From Pseudomonas sp. HS6 (GTDB taxonomy: Bacteria > Pseudomonadota > Gammaproteobacteria > Pseudomonadales > Pseudomonadaceae), in assembly GCF_023375815.1 (NCBI RefSeq), contig NZ_CP067412.1, forward strand, positions 1,364,001 to 1,428,000: a DNA stretch of 64,000 nt, written 5' to 3'. The notes beneath the pieces were generated by a model. The model ran no database searches, was not told where the DNA came from, and saw only the letters and a program-made list of their open reading frames with translations. Position 1 is the first letter of the stretch. Each line of letters starts with the position of its first letter. Made by a program: the position numbers and the translations under genes. Of the stretch, positions 46,203 to 56,224 are shown in pieces.

Positions 46203-47115
46203 ATCGCACGCCCGGTTTCTCCCGCTCGTCCACGCTCAACTCGAACACATCCGGCCGTGCATAGTGGCCGACCACGTCGTAGTCGTAGCGGGCGCGCACC
46301 AGTTCTTCGGTATCGATCTCGGCGGTGAGCAGCCCGGCCTCGCCGCGCAACGGCCCGGCCAACACATCACCCATCGGCCCGACGATCACGCTGCCACCGG
46401 CAATCAGCGGTCGATCCCCCGGCCAGTTGGCGATCTCCACACCCAGTTCATTCGGCGAGGCCTGCACCTGACAGGCGCTGACCACAAAGCAGCGCCCTTC
46501 ATGGGCAATGTGGCGCATGCTCACCTGCCACATCTCGCGCTCATCCACGGTCGGCGCGCACCAGACTTCGATACCCTTGGCGTACATCGCCGTGCGCAGC
46601 AGCGGCATCATGTTTTCCCAGCAGATCACCGCACCGAGCTTCCCGACCTGAGTGTCGAGCACCGGCAGTGTCGAGCCGTCGCCCTTGCCCCAGATCAGCC
46701 GCTCGGTGCCGGTGGGCATCAGTTTGCGGTGCTTGGCCACCAAGCCCGCCTGCGGGTCGAAATACAGCGCCGTGCAATGCAAAGTGCTGCCGGCCCGTTC
46801 GATCACGCCGATCACCAGGTGGGCGCCAGAGCGCGCCGACAACCCGGTCAGTGCTTCGGTTTCTGCGCCTGGCACGTCGATGGCGTTGGCGAAGTAACGG
46901 GCGTAGGCCTCGCGCCCTTCCGGCAGGCGATAACCCAGTTGCGTGCCGAAGCCCTCGCCTTTCGGATAACCGCCAAGCAACGCTTCGGGCATCACCACCA
47001 GCGAGGCGCCGGATTCGATGATGGCGGCTTCCCAGCTCAGGATCTGTTCCAGTGTTTCAGCTTTGCCGCCGGGCAAGGCGCCGATCTGCAGTGCGGCAAC
47101 GATTGATTTGGGCAT
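46192..47115 (-). CDS. Nitrilase/carbon-nitrogen hydrolase
   Basis: 307 residues; the ATG at 47115 lies after CGGAG. The catalytic triad is E44 ([10 protein letters not shown]), K131 ([11 protein letters not shown]) and C165 (VICWENMMP), the strict nitrilase form with CWEN. Typical bacterial nitrilases turn an aliphatic or aryl nitrile into the acid. The CWEN motif and length match branch-1 nitrilases rather than amidases. The next gene upstream is a divergent LysR, which may regulate it. Confidence 0.9.
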   Translation of the reverse strand: MPKSIVAALQIGALPGGKAETLEQILSWEAAIIESGASLVVMPEALLGGYPKGEGFGTQLGYRLPEGREAYARYFANAIDVPGAETEALTGLSARSGAHLVIGVIERAGSTLHCTALYFDPQAGLVAKHRKLMPTGTERLIWGKGDGSTLPVLDTQVGKLGAVICWENMMPLLRTAMYAKGIEVWCAPTVDEREMWQVSMRHIAHEGRCFVVSACQVQASPNELGVEIANWPGDRPLIAGGSVIVGPMGDVLAGPLRGEAGLLTAEIDTEELVRARYDYDVVGHYARPDVFELSVDEREKPGVRFTV

Positions 47116-47199
47116 GGCGGTCACTCCGTGAAGTTCAGGTGTTGCTCATTCTCCGGCGCCACGTGATCATGAATAAAGCCCGACTCACTGCTGAATGAT

Positions 47200-48114
47200 A
47201 TGAACACAATGAATATCGCAACTGTCGATCTCAACCTGCTGAAAGTCTTCGAAGCGCTGCATGAAGAGTCCAGCGCCAGCCGTGCAGCGTTGCGGCTGGG
47301 CGTGACGCAATCGGCGGTCAGTGCGGCGTTGCGCCGGTTACGCGAGGTGTACGGGGATCAATTGTTCGTGCGCACCGGCCGGGGTCTGGCGCCGACCCTC
47401 AAGGCCAATCAGTTGAAACCGGTGGTCAGCGATGCGCTGAACAAGTGTCGCCAAAGCCTGGCGATGGTCGACCCGACCGCCAACCATTACGAGGGCCGCT
47501 CGGTCACTGTGGGGTTGTCAGATGATTTCGAGATTGCTTACGGGCGACGCCTGATCGAGGAAATCGAACGACGTGCGCCGAAACTGCGCCTGATCTTCCG
47601 CCAGACCCACAGCCAGATCGTCGCCCGGGCCCTGATGGAGCGCAGCATCGACCTGGCGATCACCGCAGGTGGATTCGCCGAGCGGCTGCTCAGCCGTCAG
47701 GTGCTGGGTGAAGGGGGTTACGCGTGTCTTGTTGATCCGGCGAGCCTTGCGCCCGGCCAGCACCAGATCGGTCTGGAGGAGTTTGTCTCCCGCGAGCACA
47801 TTCTGGTGTCGTCGGGTGGCTTTATCGGGATCACCGATGAAGGCTTGGCGGCGCTGGGGCTGTCTCGCCGGGTCTGCGCCTCGACCACGCATTTTGCGGC
47901 ATTGCCGCATCTGCTCAAGGGCAGCGCCGGCGTGGCGACCATTCCCACCCATGCGGCGCAGGCGATTGCATCTCTGAGCGGGCTGTCACTGCTGCCCTGC
48001 CCGCTGGCGCTGCCGCGTTATCCGGTTGAGTTGGGCTGGCGCACCAGCACTCAGATCGACCCGGTGGTATTGAAAGTTCGCGAAGCGATTGTCGCCAGTT
48101 TCAGCACCGAATGA
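47200..48114 (+). CDS. LysR-family regulator, probably of the divergent nitrilase
   Basis: 304 residues. The helix-turn-helix SASRAALRLGVTQSAVSAALRRLREVYGDQLFV and VDLNLLKVFEALHEE are of the NodD/LeuO/NahR type that often control degradation genes. The start lies 84 bases from the divergent nitrilase start, which is the expected LTTR layout. It ends one base before the end of the convergent small gene (48115). Confidence 0.87.
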   Translation: MNTMNIATVDLNLLKVFEALHEESSASRAALRLGVTQSAVSAALRRLREVYGDQLFVRTGRGLAPTLKANQLKPVVSDALNKCRQSLAMVDPTANHYEGRSVTVGLSDDFEIAYGRRLIEEIERRAPKLRLIFRQTHSQIVARALMERSIDLAITAGGFAERLLSRQVLGEGGYACLVDPASLAPGQHQIGLEEFVSREHILVSSGGFIGITDEGLAALGLSRRVCASTTHFAALPHLLKGSAGVATIPTHAAQAIASLSGLSLLPCPLALPRYPVELGWRTSTQIDPVVLKVREAIVASFSTE

Positions 48115-48369
48115 TTACTTGTTGGCAGCCATCAGCCGGTTGACTTCACTGCGCACCATGTTGGCGAACTCCGGCGGCGACATACCGTCCAGTTCGGCGC
48201 GCACAAATTCGGCCCATTTACCCTTGCGCTTGGAGCGCTCGCCGAACAATCGCGCGGCTTCGCCCTTGGCTTTACCCAGATTGTTCTGCCAGAGTTCGAA
48301 CAGTCGGGATTTCTCGTCTTCCAGCGCAGCGCGCTCTGCGAGGGGTTTGTCGGCCAGATTGAAACTCAT
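48115..48369 (-). CDS. Small conserved cytoplasmic protein
   Basis: 84 residues, highly charged and helical (KSRLFELWQNNLGKAKGEAAR), ATG at 48369. No family recognised. The Arg/Lys-rich pattern and lack of signal peptide point to a cytoplasmic protein, perhaps nucleic-acid- or ribosome-associated. It abuts the LysR stop directly. Confidence 0.7.
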   Translation of the reverse strand: MSFNLADKPLAERAALEDEKSRLFELWQNNLGKAKGEAARLFGERSKRKGKWAEFVRAELDGMSPPEFANMVRSEVNRLMAANK

Positions 48370-48522
48370 GGGGAATTACCTGCTGCATGAAATGGCGACA
48401 TCTTACACGCTGGACGGAAATCTCCGGCGCAGGTTTTTCTTCCTGACAGAAATTCACTGCAACTTTTCAAGCAGCGCCACACTCCATTGTTCACTGTCCA
48501 TTCAACTGCAAGGAGTCACCCA

Positions 48523-48840
48523 ATGGCCCGCAAAAGCGCCGTTCAAGCCGCTGAAGACCAAATCAAGGATCAAGCGTTCAGCGAACTTCAGGCTCTGATC
48601 GAAGAGTCGGACAAACTGCTAAAAAGCAGTGCCTCACTGGTCGGTGAAGAAGCGGAGACCCTGCGCGGACAAATCGCCCTGAAATTGCAACAGGCGCTGG
48701 ATTCGGTATCCAGCGTGCGTGACCGCACCAAACCGGCGGTGGACGCCACCGAAAGCTACATCGGCGGGCACCCGTGGCAGACCGTGGCGATTTCGGCCGG
48801 TTTTGGCCTGGTGGTCGGTCTGTTGCTCGGCCGCCGCTGA
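48523..48840 (+). CDS. DUF883 (ElaB/YqjD-type) ribosome-tethering membrane protein
   Basis: 105 residues from the ATG at 48523 with AAGGAG upstream. A long amphipathic helix region (KDQAFSELQALIEESDKLL) leads to one C-terminal membrane helix (WQTVAISAGFGLVVGLLLGRR). ElaB and YqjD tie ribosomes to the inner membrane in stationary phase. The G-H-P-W-Q motif before the helix is typical. Confidence 0.9.
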   Translation: MARKSAVQAAEDQIKDQAFSELQALIEESDKLLKSSASLVGEEAETLRGQIALKLQQALDSVSSVRDRTKPAVDATESYIGGHPWQTVAISAGFGLVVGLLLGRR

Positions 48841-48850
48841 ACCCGGTGAA

Positions 48851-48881
48851 AAAAAGGCGAGCCCTTAGGCTCGCCTTTTTC
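48851..48881. terminator. Terminator of the DUF883 gene
   Basis: AAAAAGGCGAGC-cctta-GGCTCGCCTTTTT, eleven bases after the stop; it also lies just beyond the end of the convergent dpkA. Confidence 0.92.
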
Positions 48882-48896
48882 ATGTCCGGCAAAACG

Positions 48897-49928
48897 TCAT
48901 TCGCCCGCCAGTTCACGCAACTGCGCCAGGGTCTGCCCATCCAGCACAATGCCCTCGGCCAGTGATTTGGCCCGCTGCAAATGCCGCCGATCACCCGGCA
49001 AACGCTTGAGCCCAACCCCGTGCATCTGCCTGACCAGTTCCTGGCTGCGTTCGGCGAAGCTCTGTCCGGCGGTCTTGCTCGGGTCGATCACGATCAACAA
49101 CTGACCAGTCCACGGGGTCTTGGCCCCCGGATGGTTCTTCCAGTCGAATTCAAACGAGAAATTGCCACCGGTCAGCGCGGCGGCGAGCAGCTCCACCATC
49201 ATCGACAGCGCCGAACCCTTGTGTCCGCCAAACGGCAGCAACGCGCCGCCTTCAAGAATCGCCTTCGGATCACAGGTCGGCTGGCCGAGGCTGTCCACGC
49301 CCATGCCTGCCGGCAACTTCTCGCCTTTGCGTGCGGCAATCTGTACGTCGCCATGGGCAATGGCGCTGGTAGCCAGGTCAAATACGATCGGCGCACCGCC
49401 GGCCCGTGGCGCGGCGAAGGCGATCGGGTTGGTGCCGAACAATGGCCGGTCGGCGCCGTGCGGCACTACGCAAGTCATGCTGTTGACCACGCTCAAGGCC
49501 ACCAGTCCTTCGTCGGCGAAAGGCTCGACGTCGGGCCACAGCGCTGCGAAGTGATGGGAATTACGGATCGCCAATATCGCGATCCCGGCACTGCGGGTCT
49601 TTTCCACCAGCAGTGGACGCGCCGCCGCCAGCGCAGGTTGGGCAAAGCCGTTGCCGGCATCGACGCTGACAAATCCTGATGCCACGTCCTCGACCTTCGG
49701 CACGGCCTGGCCATTGACCCATCCGCTGTTGAGGGTCGAGACATAACCGGGAATCCGGAAGACGCCATGGCTGTGGGCGCCGTCCCGCTCGGCATTGGCG
49801 CAATTGGCGGCCAGCGTTCTGGCGACTTCGGCCGAGGTGCCGTGACGGGTGAAAATCGTTTCCAGCAATTGAGTCAGCTCGTCCAGGGACACCGTGGACG
49901 AGACCGCATGATCGTGTGGCGCAGACAT
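48897..49928 (-). CDS. dpkA: DpkA, delta1-piperideine/pyrroline-2-carboxylate reductase (malate/lactate-dehydrogenase superfamily)
   Basis: 343 residues from the ATG at 49928. The Ldh_2 fold is seen in AERDGAHSHGVFRIPGYV, NSHHFAALWPDVEPFADEGL and GGALLPFGGHKGSALSMMVELL. By recollection it closely resembles P. syringae DpkA, which reduces delta1-piperideine-2-carboxylate to L-pipecolate with NADPH in D-lysine breakdown, and also pyrroline-2-carboxylate to proline. It is a single gene here. Confidence 0.88.
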   Translation of the reverse strand: MSAPHDHAVSSTVSLDELTQLLETIFTRHGTSAEVARTLAANCANAERDGAHSHGVFRIPGYVSTLNSGWVNGQAVPKVEDVASGFVSVDAGNGFAQPALAAARPLLVEKTRSAGIAILAIRNSHHFAALWPDVEPFADEGLVALSVVNSMTCVVPHGADRPLFGTNPIAFAAPRAGGAPIVFDLATSAIAHGDVQIAARKGEKLPAGMGVDSLGQPTCDPKAILEGGALLPFGGHKGSALSMMVELLAAALTGGNFSFEFDWKNHPGAKTPWTGQLLIVIDPSKTAGQSFAERSQELVRQMHGVGLKRLPGDRRHLQRAKSLAEGIVLDGQTLAQLRELAGE

Positions 49929-50151
49929 CTGAAGCTCCAGAATAATTATTGGAGGGAACAACAGCGTACGAACAAACCGCACTCCGATTAACCACGCCAG
50001 ACCGGCCGCGTGTCAACCCTGCGCGGGTGGCAGAGGCACAACCGCGTCGCTGCAGTGCGGTATCTATGCAATGCCAGCCATCCGCCTCTCCTTCCTAGTC
50101 TTCGGTTCCGATTTACCGACTCATTCAACAGCCTTCATTCGAGACCCGCCG

Positions 50152-53100
50152 ATGTCCACGCTACCTGCACCGCTGCTGTTCCCAGAAGTTTTCGACGCTC
50201 CTGGCTTATGGGCCACCCTGGGAAAAAACCATGGTTTGACGCAAGAGGACTTTCGCTGGCTGGCCCAGGTAAAACTGAGCTCCAGCAAACTGCGCCAACA
50301 GCAAGACCCGCCGATGTACGCCGAACGAATTCTGCTCAAGGTCATCGATCTGCCGGCAATCGCCCTGCCCGGCGGCTTCATGCTCAGCATCACACCCGAT
50401 GACGAAAAAAGTGTGATGCTCTACACCCCCTATGAGGGCCTGAGAAAATGCGACAGTCGCTCGTCCTTGAAATCGGAGCTCGAGGAGCGCCTGAACGACC
50501 CCGAGCAACAGGAAGATCTGTTGGCGTTTCTGGGCTTTCCGCAGCGTAAGTCTTTGCAAGAAGGTGGCAGGATTTCGCTTGCGTTCTCATTCATCGACGG
50601 CGTCGTATTCGATGAGCTCGGCGAGGCGATCGCGCGGGCCCACTTCTTGAACGCACGGGTTCTGCATGAAGAGCTCAGACAATTGCCACCCCTTGCCGAA
50701 GTGCTCGGAGCGATACTGGAAGAACTGCTCAAACCGCACTTCGGGGCGCTGTCGCAGGCCCGTACACGCGTCACCTCATACACCCGTGTCGACAACAGCG
50801 ATTCCACAGGCGGCAGTGACAAGCACTGGCTCGGCTCGATGAGCCTGAGTGAAGCGGTGTTGCTGCATTATCGCTATCAGAGCTGGCCACTTGGCCAGTT
50901 ACAGGAGTACTCCAACCCCGACAGGACGCCCCAGGCTGATGATCAGAAACACTGGGCCAACGCTGTCACGACTGCTTCGAACAGGTTGACCACCTTGTTG
51001 TTTCAACAACTGGAACACTATTGGCAAGCGCCTTCGGCCGAGGGACCGACACGCCGCGCGCTCTTCAGTCAGGTTCTGGAGGAGCAGGCGCGCGCCGAAC
51101 TGATGCTGAAACGAGAGTCCGGCATCGTTGATGCCAGGCAGTTCGACACGTTGCACCAGATGTTTCGACCGGCTACCACTGCGGTACGCCTACCGATCTA
51201 TGAAACTGTACGACTGTGGGAGCATCAGGCCAATTATGTCGAGTTGGCAGGTTCGCTGATGATCAGCGAGACCAGCGCGTTCCTCTATACGCCCGCCCAA
51301 GGTCTACAGGTGCTCAAGGATTACGACGATCTCAAGGACACATTGCGCACCAAGTTCCTGGCGCGCGGGCATGAAGATGAGCTGTACGCCCTTTTGAGTC
51401 TTGAGGAGCGCAGCCGTTTTCTGGGATTCCATGAACCGCAAGTGTCGGGCGAAAGGGTTGCCGGCGAGCTCTTCAAGAGCCTGTTCGAGGCGATCATCAC
51501 CAAACAGCGACAAAACATCGAATATGCGCTGCAGGTGTTTCGTCACAGTGATGGCTCGGTCAACCTGGATGCATTGTTCGACAAGGCACTGGATATCCGC
51601 TCGATGCTTCATGAACGGTTGACCAGGCTCGATGACGACGGACGCTGGAGTACACGTCCAGTGCTCGCCGGCAGCCTCGCGCCCTCAATGGTTCAAGCGG
51701 GCAAGGCCGCTGCGGCCATCAAGACTTTAGCTGCAATCCAGGCGCCTCTCGTCGATGCCCTGAAAGCGCAACCCATGACGAACGCGGCCTTGCAACGAGC
51801 CTATCTGGAAAACCTGAAACCGAGCCTGGCCCATGCATGGTTTGCCGGTGTCAATGCGGAAGCCAAGTTGCGCTTGATGAGTCGGTCAATCCATCACGCG
51901 CAACAGGCGATCGTCAACACGGTGCTCGACGCCAGCTCCCCGACCCGCGTGGAGCGAACCCCACTCAATGGTTTTCGGCCCGATGTTTATGCACTCAGTC
52001 TGGAATGCCCCGGCCAGGCTGCCCCTTTGCCGCTGGCTCATTGCGTACTGATGACCGAACGCGGCGGCATCGACCCACAGCATTCCGGACAAGCCATTAC
52101 CTGGACCCCTGCTTTCGGCCTGGAGATATTCGAGAATGTCACCAGCGCCAGGCGGGCAATGAATTCGCGTCTGGCAGACAAGATCCAGCGTCTGGCGTTA
52201 CTGGAAAATCTTTCACCGAACCGGTACCCGTTTCATCAACGTTGTGAGCTGGGCCCACTCAGGCCGATTCAAGGCAACGTTTTGCAGGATCAGGCGCATT
52301 CGGCGATCGAACACTTCATGAGTCGTTGCGAGCAGGTTCGCTTGCGTATCGAAGATCCGATAGCCCAACGAAAAAACCTCAATGCCTTGAATTTTTCAGC
52401 ACTTTTTTACCAATTGCCTCTGGCATCCAACCAGGCCCAGGCCATCCGACAGCAACAGATACTGCCGGCCTGGCTGGGCAAGGCACCGCTCAGGGAACAG
52501 CAGCTGCATATCGAGCTGCTGGAACAGTGGCGCCAAAGCGTCGATGACAACAAGGATTACCTCGCCGACGTGCCACCGTTGGCGGACTATATCGCGCAGA
52601 GATTGAAATCACTGATCGATACCCGATTTCCCGACAGCAGGCTCGCCCCCCATCAAATCGTCATCACGCCCAATCTCGTTCTGGCGGGCAAAGCTTGCAG
52701 CCTGGTCGACTTTGCCTTGAATCATATCGGCGCACCCCAGGGAATCAGCTTCAAAGTGACTTCAACATCAACCCGTGGGTTGCCGGAAGGGCTGGATCAA
52801 AGTGCCGTCGTTCAATTGCTGTCTTCACTGGATATTCCTGCGTACGCGCAACAAGTGATGGATGCGATATCCGGTCCCGACGCGAAGGATGAAACAGCCA
52901 AAGAGCGATTTCTGCGCCAGGTCCCCTGGCAACTGTTGCAACATGCCCACGCGCTAAAACTCCAACAGCAATTGTCCGAGACCGCATTCGGCTACATTCG
53001 CCAGGTGCTCGACATGCCGGATGCCATCGCCCGAGCCGACGTCAAAGGGGCTCATGCCATTGCTTCACCGTTGTCGCTCATCAAGACTATCGGCGGCGCG

Positions 53101-54936
53101 GCCACGAATGCACTGGGGCTCTATATTTTCGGCCCAGGGACTGGCCACAAAGGCCCCCAGGTTCTTTATTCGCCTTACGGTTCACCGGCATTCAGCGAGT
53201 TTGAAAGCGAAAGCGCCTTGATCGCGGCTTTGAATGTACCCGGGCGTTTGCAGGATCTGATGCTGCGACGCCTGCCGGAAAACCAGCGAGAGATTTTTCG
53301 CAGCCTGTTGGAGTCAACCCTGGGCGAAACCAGTGAAATGACGCTGAACATCAACGCTATCGCGGGCAACTTTCTGGAGCGTTTGTTCAGCGACAATCTG
53401 AGCCTGCTGAAACAGTTTCTGGGCTCCCGGACGCAGAACGATGGACAATCCGACTGGGAGACAGCGAAAAATCTGTTCAATGCAGAGCTCAAGCCGGTCT
53501 CCGATCTGTTGCAGGGGAAAGTGGAATTCATTCCTTTGCTCTGGGATGCCTATGAGGACTTCAAGGACTCTGCCGAGGCGCTGCAGGATCATCATTGGAA
53601 GGTCGCCCTCAAGGCATTTATCGACGGCGCAGCGCAGATGGTGCAAGTTGCCCTGCTTGCGCAAATGTCAGGTGAAAACACGACTGCCGCTGTGACACTG
53701 GTAGAAGAAGCGGTTGCACCTGAACGGGATGATATTGAACTGACGTCGCCCTATCGCACCACATTGCAGTCGTTTGAAGCGAGATCTGTAGCCCTCACCG
53801 ACCTGACCCGTCATCCAGAAGACGGGATTTACTACCAGCCCTCTACCCATCGCACTTACGCACCCGTTGCCGGCAAGGTGTATCGAGTCACAAAAAACGG
53901 CGATGGCTGGAGACTCAAGAATGAGCGCACCCTGGGCCCGGCGCTTTCCCAAAGTGGCTCAGTCCAGGTGCTGGAGCCGAATCAGATCATTCATTTCGGC
54001 AAGGCCTTGTCGAAGTTGCATTCGCGCCGGGTTTACGCGCGCATGCGCCAGACGATGATCAACATCGAAGCGAGGGGCATGGACGAGATCCGCCGCAAAT
54101 ACCCGGAAAGAGCCCGCGTGCTGGTTCAGGCCATCGATCTGGCGCGTTTTTATGCCTTCAATTGCCTGCACAATCTCGCATTGGTCAATGGCGGGGCACC
54201 ACGCGGTCGTGTTCACCTGTTTCTGGAGGACTTGTTTGATGTCGACTCGGTCAGCTCCGTGCTCCTGAAAAAGATCGGTACGGCGATTTTTCCGCTGTGC
54301 AAGGCGCTGGTGGATCCGAGCGATGATTTGATGAATACCGACCGGTTCGTCGTGGGTTCCAATCGTTTCTTCGACGACGTCATCGCCTTTGTGCTGGAAG
54401 GTGACAACCAACAGATTGTGCACTTCACCGAACACTTCTTCGATCAGCAGCTGGACGAGTTCATTCCGCACATCTCCGCAGCCTTCGACATTGATGGGCA
54501 CGCCCAGGCCTCATCGATCATTCACGAGTTTGCCCATCAGTTCAGCAAGGCGGTGGATATCGTGACGATTCGTGCAAGAGAGCCTTTTACGGATCTGATA
54601 TCGCCTGACTCACCACAAGGACTGCTCCTGCAAAACCGACTAGAGGATGAGCAACGAATGGCCCTGTCACTCCAGACGCCGCGAGCTGAGCTGTTTTCTA
54701 CCTGGAGCACGACTCTGAACCGCTGGATCGGTTTCGATGCCGATCCCTTCATGAAAACAGTAGCTGATCAAATTCTGAAAACGACCGGAGCCAGAAGCCT
54801 GGCCGAAGCGCGCAGCGCCTTTTGCGACCGGGTATCTCCGGATACCAGGATTGACGTTATCTTGTTGAACGCCGACTCCATCGCGCGTCTGATCTGCGAA
54901 ATCGGCCGGCAGCTGGATCCCGCGCCAACGAACTGA
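50152..54936 (+). CDS. Large DUF6543/dermonecrotic-toxin-domain protein with C-terminal HEFAH motif
   Basis: 1594 residues from the ATG at 50152 (an in-frame ATG at 50071 is possible; neither has a strong Shine-Dalgarno). The Pseudomonas family is labelled dermonecrotic-toxin-like. Four copies of a loose module are visible: V-x-L-Y-T-P-x-x-G-L near residue 89, F-L-Y-T-P-x-x-G-L near 376, I-T-W-T-P-x-F-G-L near 648 and V-L-Y-S-P near 1003. Each is followed by a charged helix and a leucine-rich L-x-x-L-x-x-x-x-R. H1458-E-F-A-H1462 is a HExxH zinc-protease signature in the last 150 residues. No signal peptide. Such proteins are thought to be secreted effectors or toxins; the target is unknown. 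Confidence 0.8.
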   Translation: MSTLPAPLLFPEVFDAPGLWATLGKNHGLTQEDFRWLAQVKLSSSKLRQQQDPPMYAERILLKVIDLPAIALPGGFMLSITPDDEKSVMLYTPYEGLRKCDSRSSLKSELEERLNDPEQQEDLLAFLGFPQRKSLQEGGRISLAFSFIDGVVFDELGEAIARAHFLNARVLHEELRQLPPLAEVLGAILEELLKPHFGALSQARTRVTSYTRVDNSDSTGGSDKHWLGSMSLSEAVLLHYRYQSWPLGQLQEYSNPDRTPQADDQKHWANAVTTASNRLTTLLFQQLEHYWQAPSAEGPTRRALFSQVLEEQARAELMLKRESGIVDARQFDTLHQMFRPATTAVRLPIYETVRLWEHQANYVELAGSLMISETSAFLYTPAQGLQVLKDYDDLKDTLRTKFLARGHEDELYALLSLEERSRFLGFHEPQVSGERVAGELFKSLFEAIITKQRQNIEYALQVFRHSDGSVNLDALFDKALDIRSMLHERLTRLDDDGRWSTRPVLAGSLAPSMVQAGKAAAAIKTLAAIQAPLVDALKAQPMTNAALQRAYLENLKPSLAHAWFAGVNAEAKLRLMSRSIHHAQQAIVNTVLDASSPTRVERTPLNGFRPDVYALSLECPGQAAPLPLAHCVLMTERGGIDPQHSGQAITWTPAFGLEIFENVTSARRAMNSRLADKIQRLALLENLSPNRYPFHQRCELGPLRPIQGNVLQDQAHSAIEHFMSRCEQVRLRIEDPIAQRKNLNALNFSALFYQLPLASNQAQAIRQQQILPAWLGKAPLREQQLHIELLEQWRQSVDDNKDYLADVPPLADYIAQRLKSLIDTRFPDSRLAPHQIVITPNLVLAGKACSLVDFALNHIGAPQGISFKVTSTSTRGLPEGLDQSAVVQLLSSLDIPAYAQQVMDAISGPDAKDETAKERFLRQVPWQLLQHAHALKLQQQLSETAFGYIRQVLDMPDAIARADVKGAHAIASPLSLIKTIGGAATNALGLYIFGPGTGHKGPQVLYSPYGSPAFSEFESESALIAALNVPGRLQDLMLRRLPENQREIFRSLLESTLGETSEMTLNINAIAGNFLERLFSDNLSLLKQFLGSRTQNDGQSDWETAKNLFNAELKPVSDLLQGKVEFIPLLWDAYEDFKDSAEALQDHHWKVALKAFIDGAAQMVQVALLAQMSGENTTAAVTLVEEAVAPERDDIELTSPYRTTLQSFEARSVALTDLTRHPEDGIYYQPSTHRTYAPVAGKVYRVTKNGDGWRLKNERTLGPALSQSGSVQVLEPNQIIHFGKALSKLHSRRVYARMRQTMINIEARGMDEIRRKYPERARVLVQAIDLARFYAFNCLHNLALVNGGAPRGRVHLFLEDLFDVDSVSSVLLKKIGTAIFPLCKALVDPSDDLMNTDRFVVGSNRFFDDVIAFVLEGDNQQIVHFTEHFFDQQLDEFIPHISAAFDIDGHAQASSIIHEFAHQFSKAVDIVTIRAREPFTDLISPDSPQGLLLQNRLEDEQRMALSLQTPRAELFSTWSTTLNRWIGFDADPFMKTVADQILKTTGARSLAEARSAFCDRVSPDTRIDVILLNADSIARLICEIGRQLDPAPTN

Positions 54937-54942
54937 AGCGAC

Positions 54943-54969
54943 AATGCACAGACTACCGAGCTGTGCATT
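54943..54969 (+). terminator. Hairpin after the toxin-like gene
   Basis: AATGCACAG-actaccgag-CTGTGCATT is a perfect nine-base stem starting seven bases after the stop, but the T-run is missing. Confidence 0.5.
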
Positions 54970-55222
54970 GCCTGACCCATCAGTCGAACTGACGGCTGTG
55001 TTCGGCCCAACTGATCGCACATCACATTGCCTGAAGCGCCATCGAGGCGGCACAGCCTTTCTTGATCAATTTTTCACTCCATTTGTGGATAGTGTTCAGA
55101 AGACGTCCCTTTTTTGGGGCGCCGGAGAAAAAAAATATGTTTCACTTTGATGGGTAATTGCCATGACGTTGTTCTCGGCACCTTCCCCACAAGGTTAGAA
55201 TGCAGCAAATCAGGACGAGTCA

Positions 55223-56224
55223 ATGACCCAGAACACGCTCTCGGAAGCCGAATACGATGCGATCACCGATGCCGCCGCGCATTGGTGCATGCGCCTGCAT
55301 GCCGTCGACTGCACCGCCGAGGAACGGCTGGCGTTCGAGCAATGGCGCAATGCGCACCCGCTTCATGCGTTCGAATACGAGGCGATGCTGGAAATCTGGG
55401 ATGTCGCCGAACACCTGCCGCGCCCGGAGCCGGCGGTGGTCGTACCGATCAGGCAGCCGGGCCGGAGCTGGCGCCAATACGCGGTAGCGGCCTCCATCTG
55501 CGCGCTGGCGCTGCCACTGGCGGCGTGGACCGGCTGGAACCTGGGCTGGCTGCCCAACAGCTATCAGCATTTCGCGGCCACCGACAATGTCCGCCACGTC
55601 ACTCTGGGCGATGGAAGTCAGGTCGAACTCAACCTCAATACCGATCTGACCTTCAGCAATTACAAGGACGAGCGCCGTGTCACCCTGAAAAGGGGTGAGG
55701 CCTTTTTCGAAGTCAGCCATGACCTGAACCATCCGTTTATCGTCAGGGCTGGCGAAGGCAAGATTCGCGTCACCGGCACCCGTTTCAACGTCTGGATGTA
55801 TGAAGACCAGGTGAAGGTGAACCTGGTCGAGGGTTCCGTGCTGGTCACCAGCAACACTCAATTGTCCGGCGATGGTCTGCGCCTTGGGCCCTCGATGCAG
55901 GCGCGCTACAAACACGGCGACTACATGCCGCAAATCAGCCAGACCTACGCCAACGACACTTCGCTGGCCTGGCGCAGCGGCAAATTGATTCTCGACAACC
56001 TGGCGTTGAATGAAGCCCTGCCGCTGATCAACCGTTATCTGGACAAACCGTTGATGCTGGCCGATAGCGCCACGGGGTCGATCCGGGTCGGCGGCGTCTA
56101 CAACATCAAGGAGCTGAACAGCTTCGCCAGTTTGATACCCAGAGCCCTGCCGGTGTACATCACCCGCAACAAGGACGGCAATCCGGTGATCAACCCGATG
56201 CCGCAGCAACCCCCAAAAAGCTGA
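55223..56224 (+). CDS. FecR-family anti-sigma/regulator without a sigma gene
   Basis: 333 residues. The N-terminal DUF4880 segment (AAHWCMRLHAVDCTAEERLAF) is followed by a single membrane helix at about residues 88-106, the FecR domain (HVTLGDGSQVELNLNTDL, KRGEAFFEVSHD, GTRFNVW) and a C-terminal STN-like domain. FecR proteins hold an ECF sigma factor and pass signals from a TonB receptor. Here no ECF sigma gene and no receptor gene lie in the same operon. It follows the toxin gene and converges on pvdQ, so a link to pyoverdine signalling (FpvR-like) is possible but inferred. Confidence 0.88.
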   Translation: MTQNTLSEAEYDAITDAAAHWCMRLHAVDCTAEERLAFEQWRNAHPLHAFEYEAMLEIWDVAEHLPRPEPAVVVPIRQPGRSWRQYAVAASICALALPLAAWTGWNLGWLPNSYQHFAATDNVRHVTLGDGSQVELNLNTDLTFSNYKDERRVTLKRGEAFFEVSHDLNHPFIVRAGEGKIRVTGTRFNVWMYEDQVKVNLVEGSVLVTSNTQLSGDGLRLGPSMQARYKHGDYMPQISQTYANDTSLAWRSGKLILDNLALNEALPLINRYLDKPLMLADSATGSIRVGGVYNIKELNSFASLIPRALPVYITRNKDGNPVINPMPQQPPKS

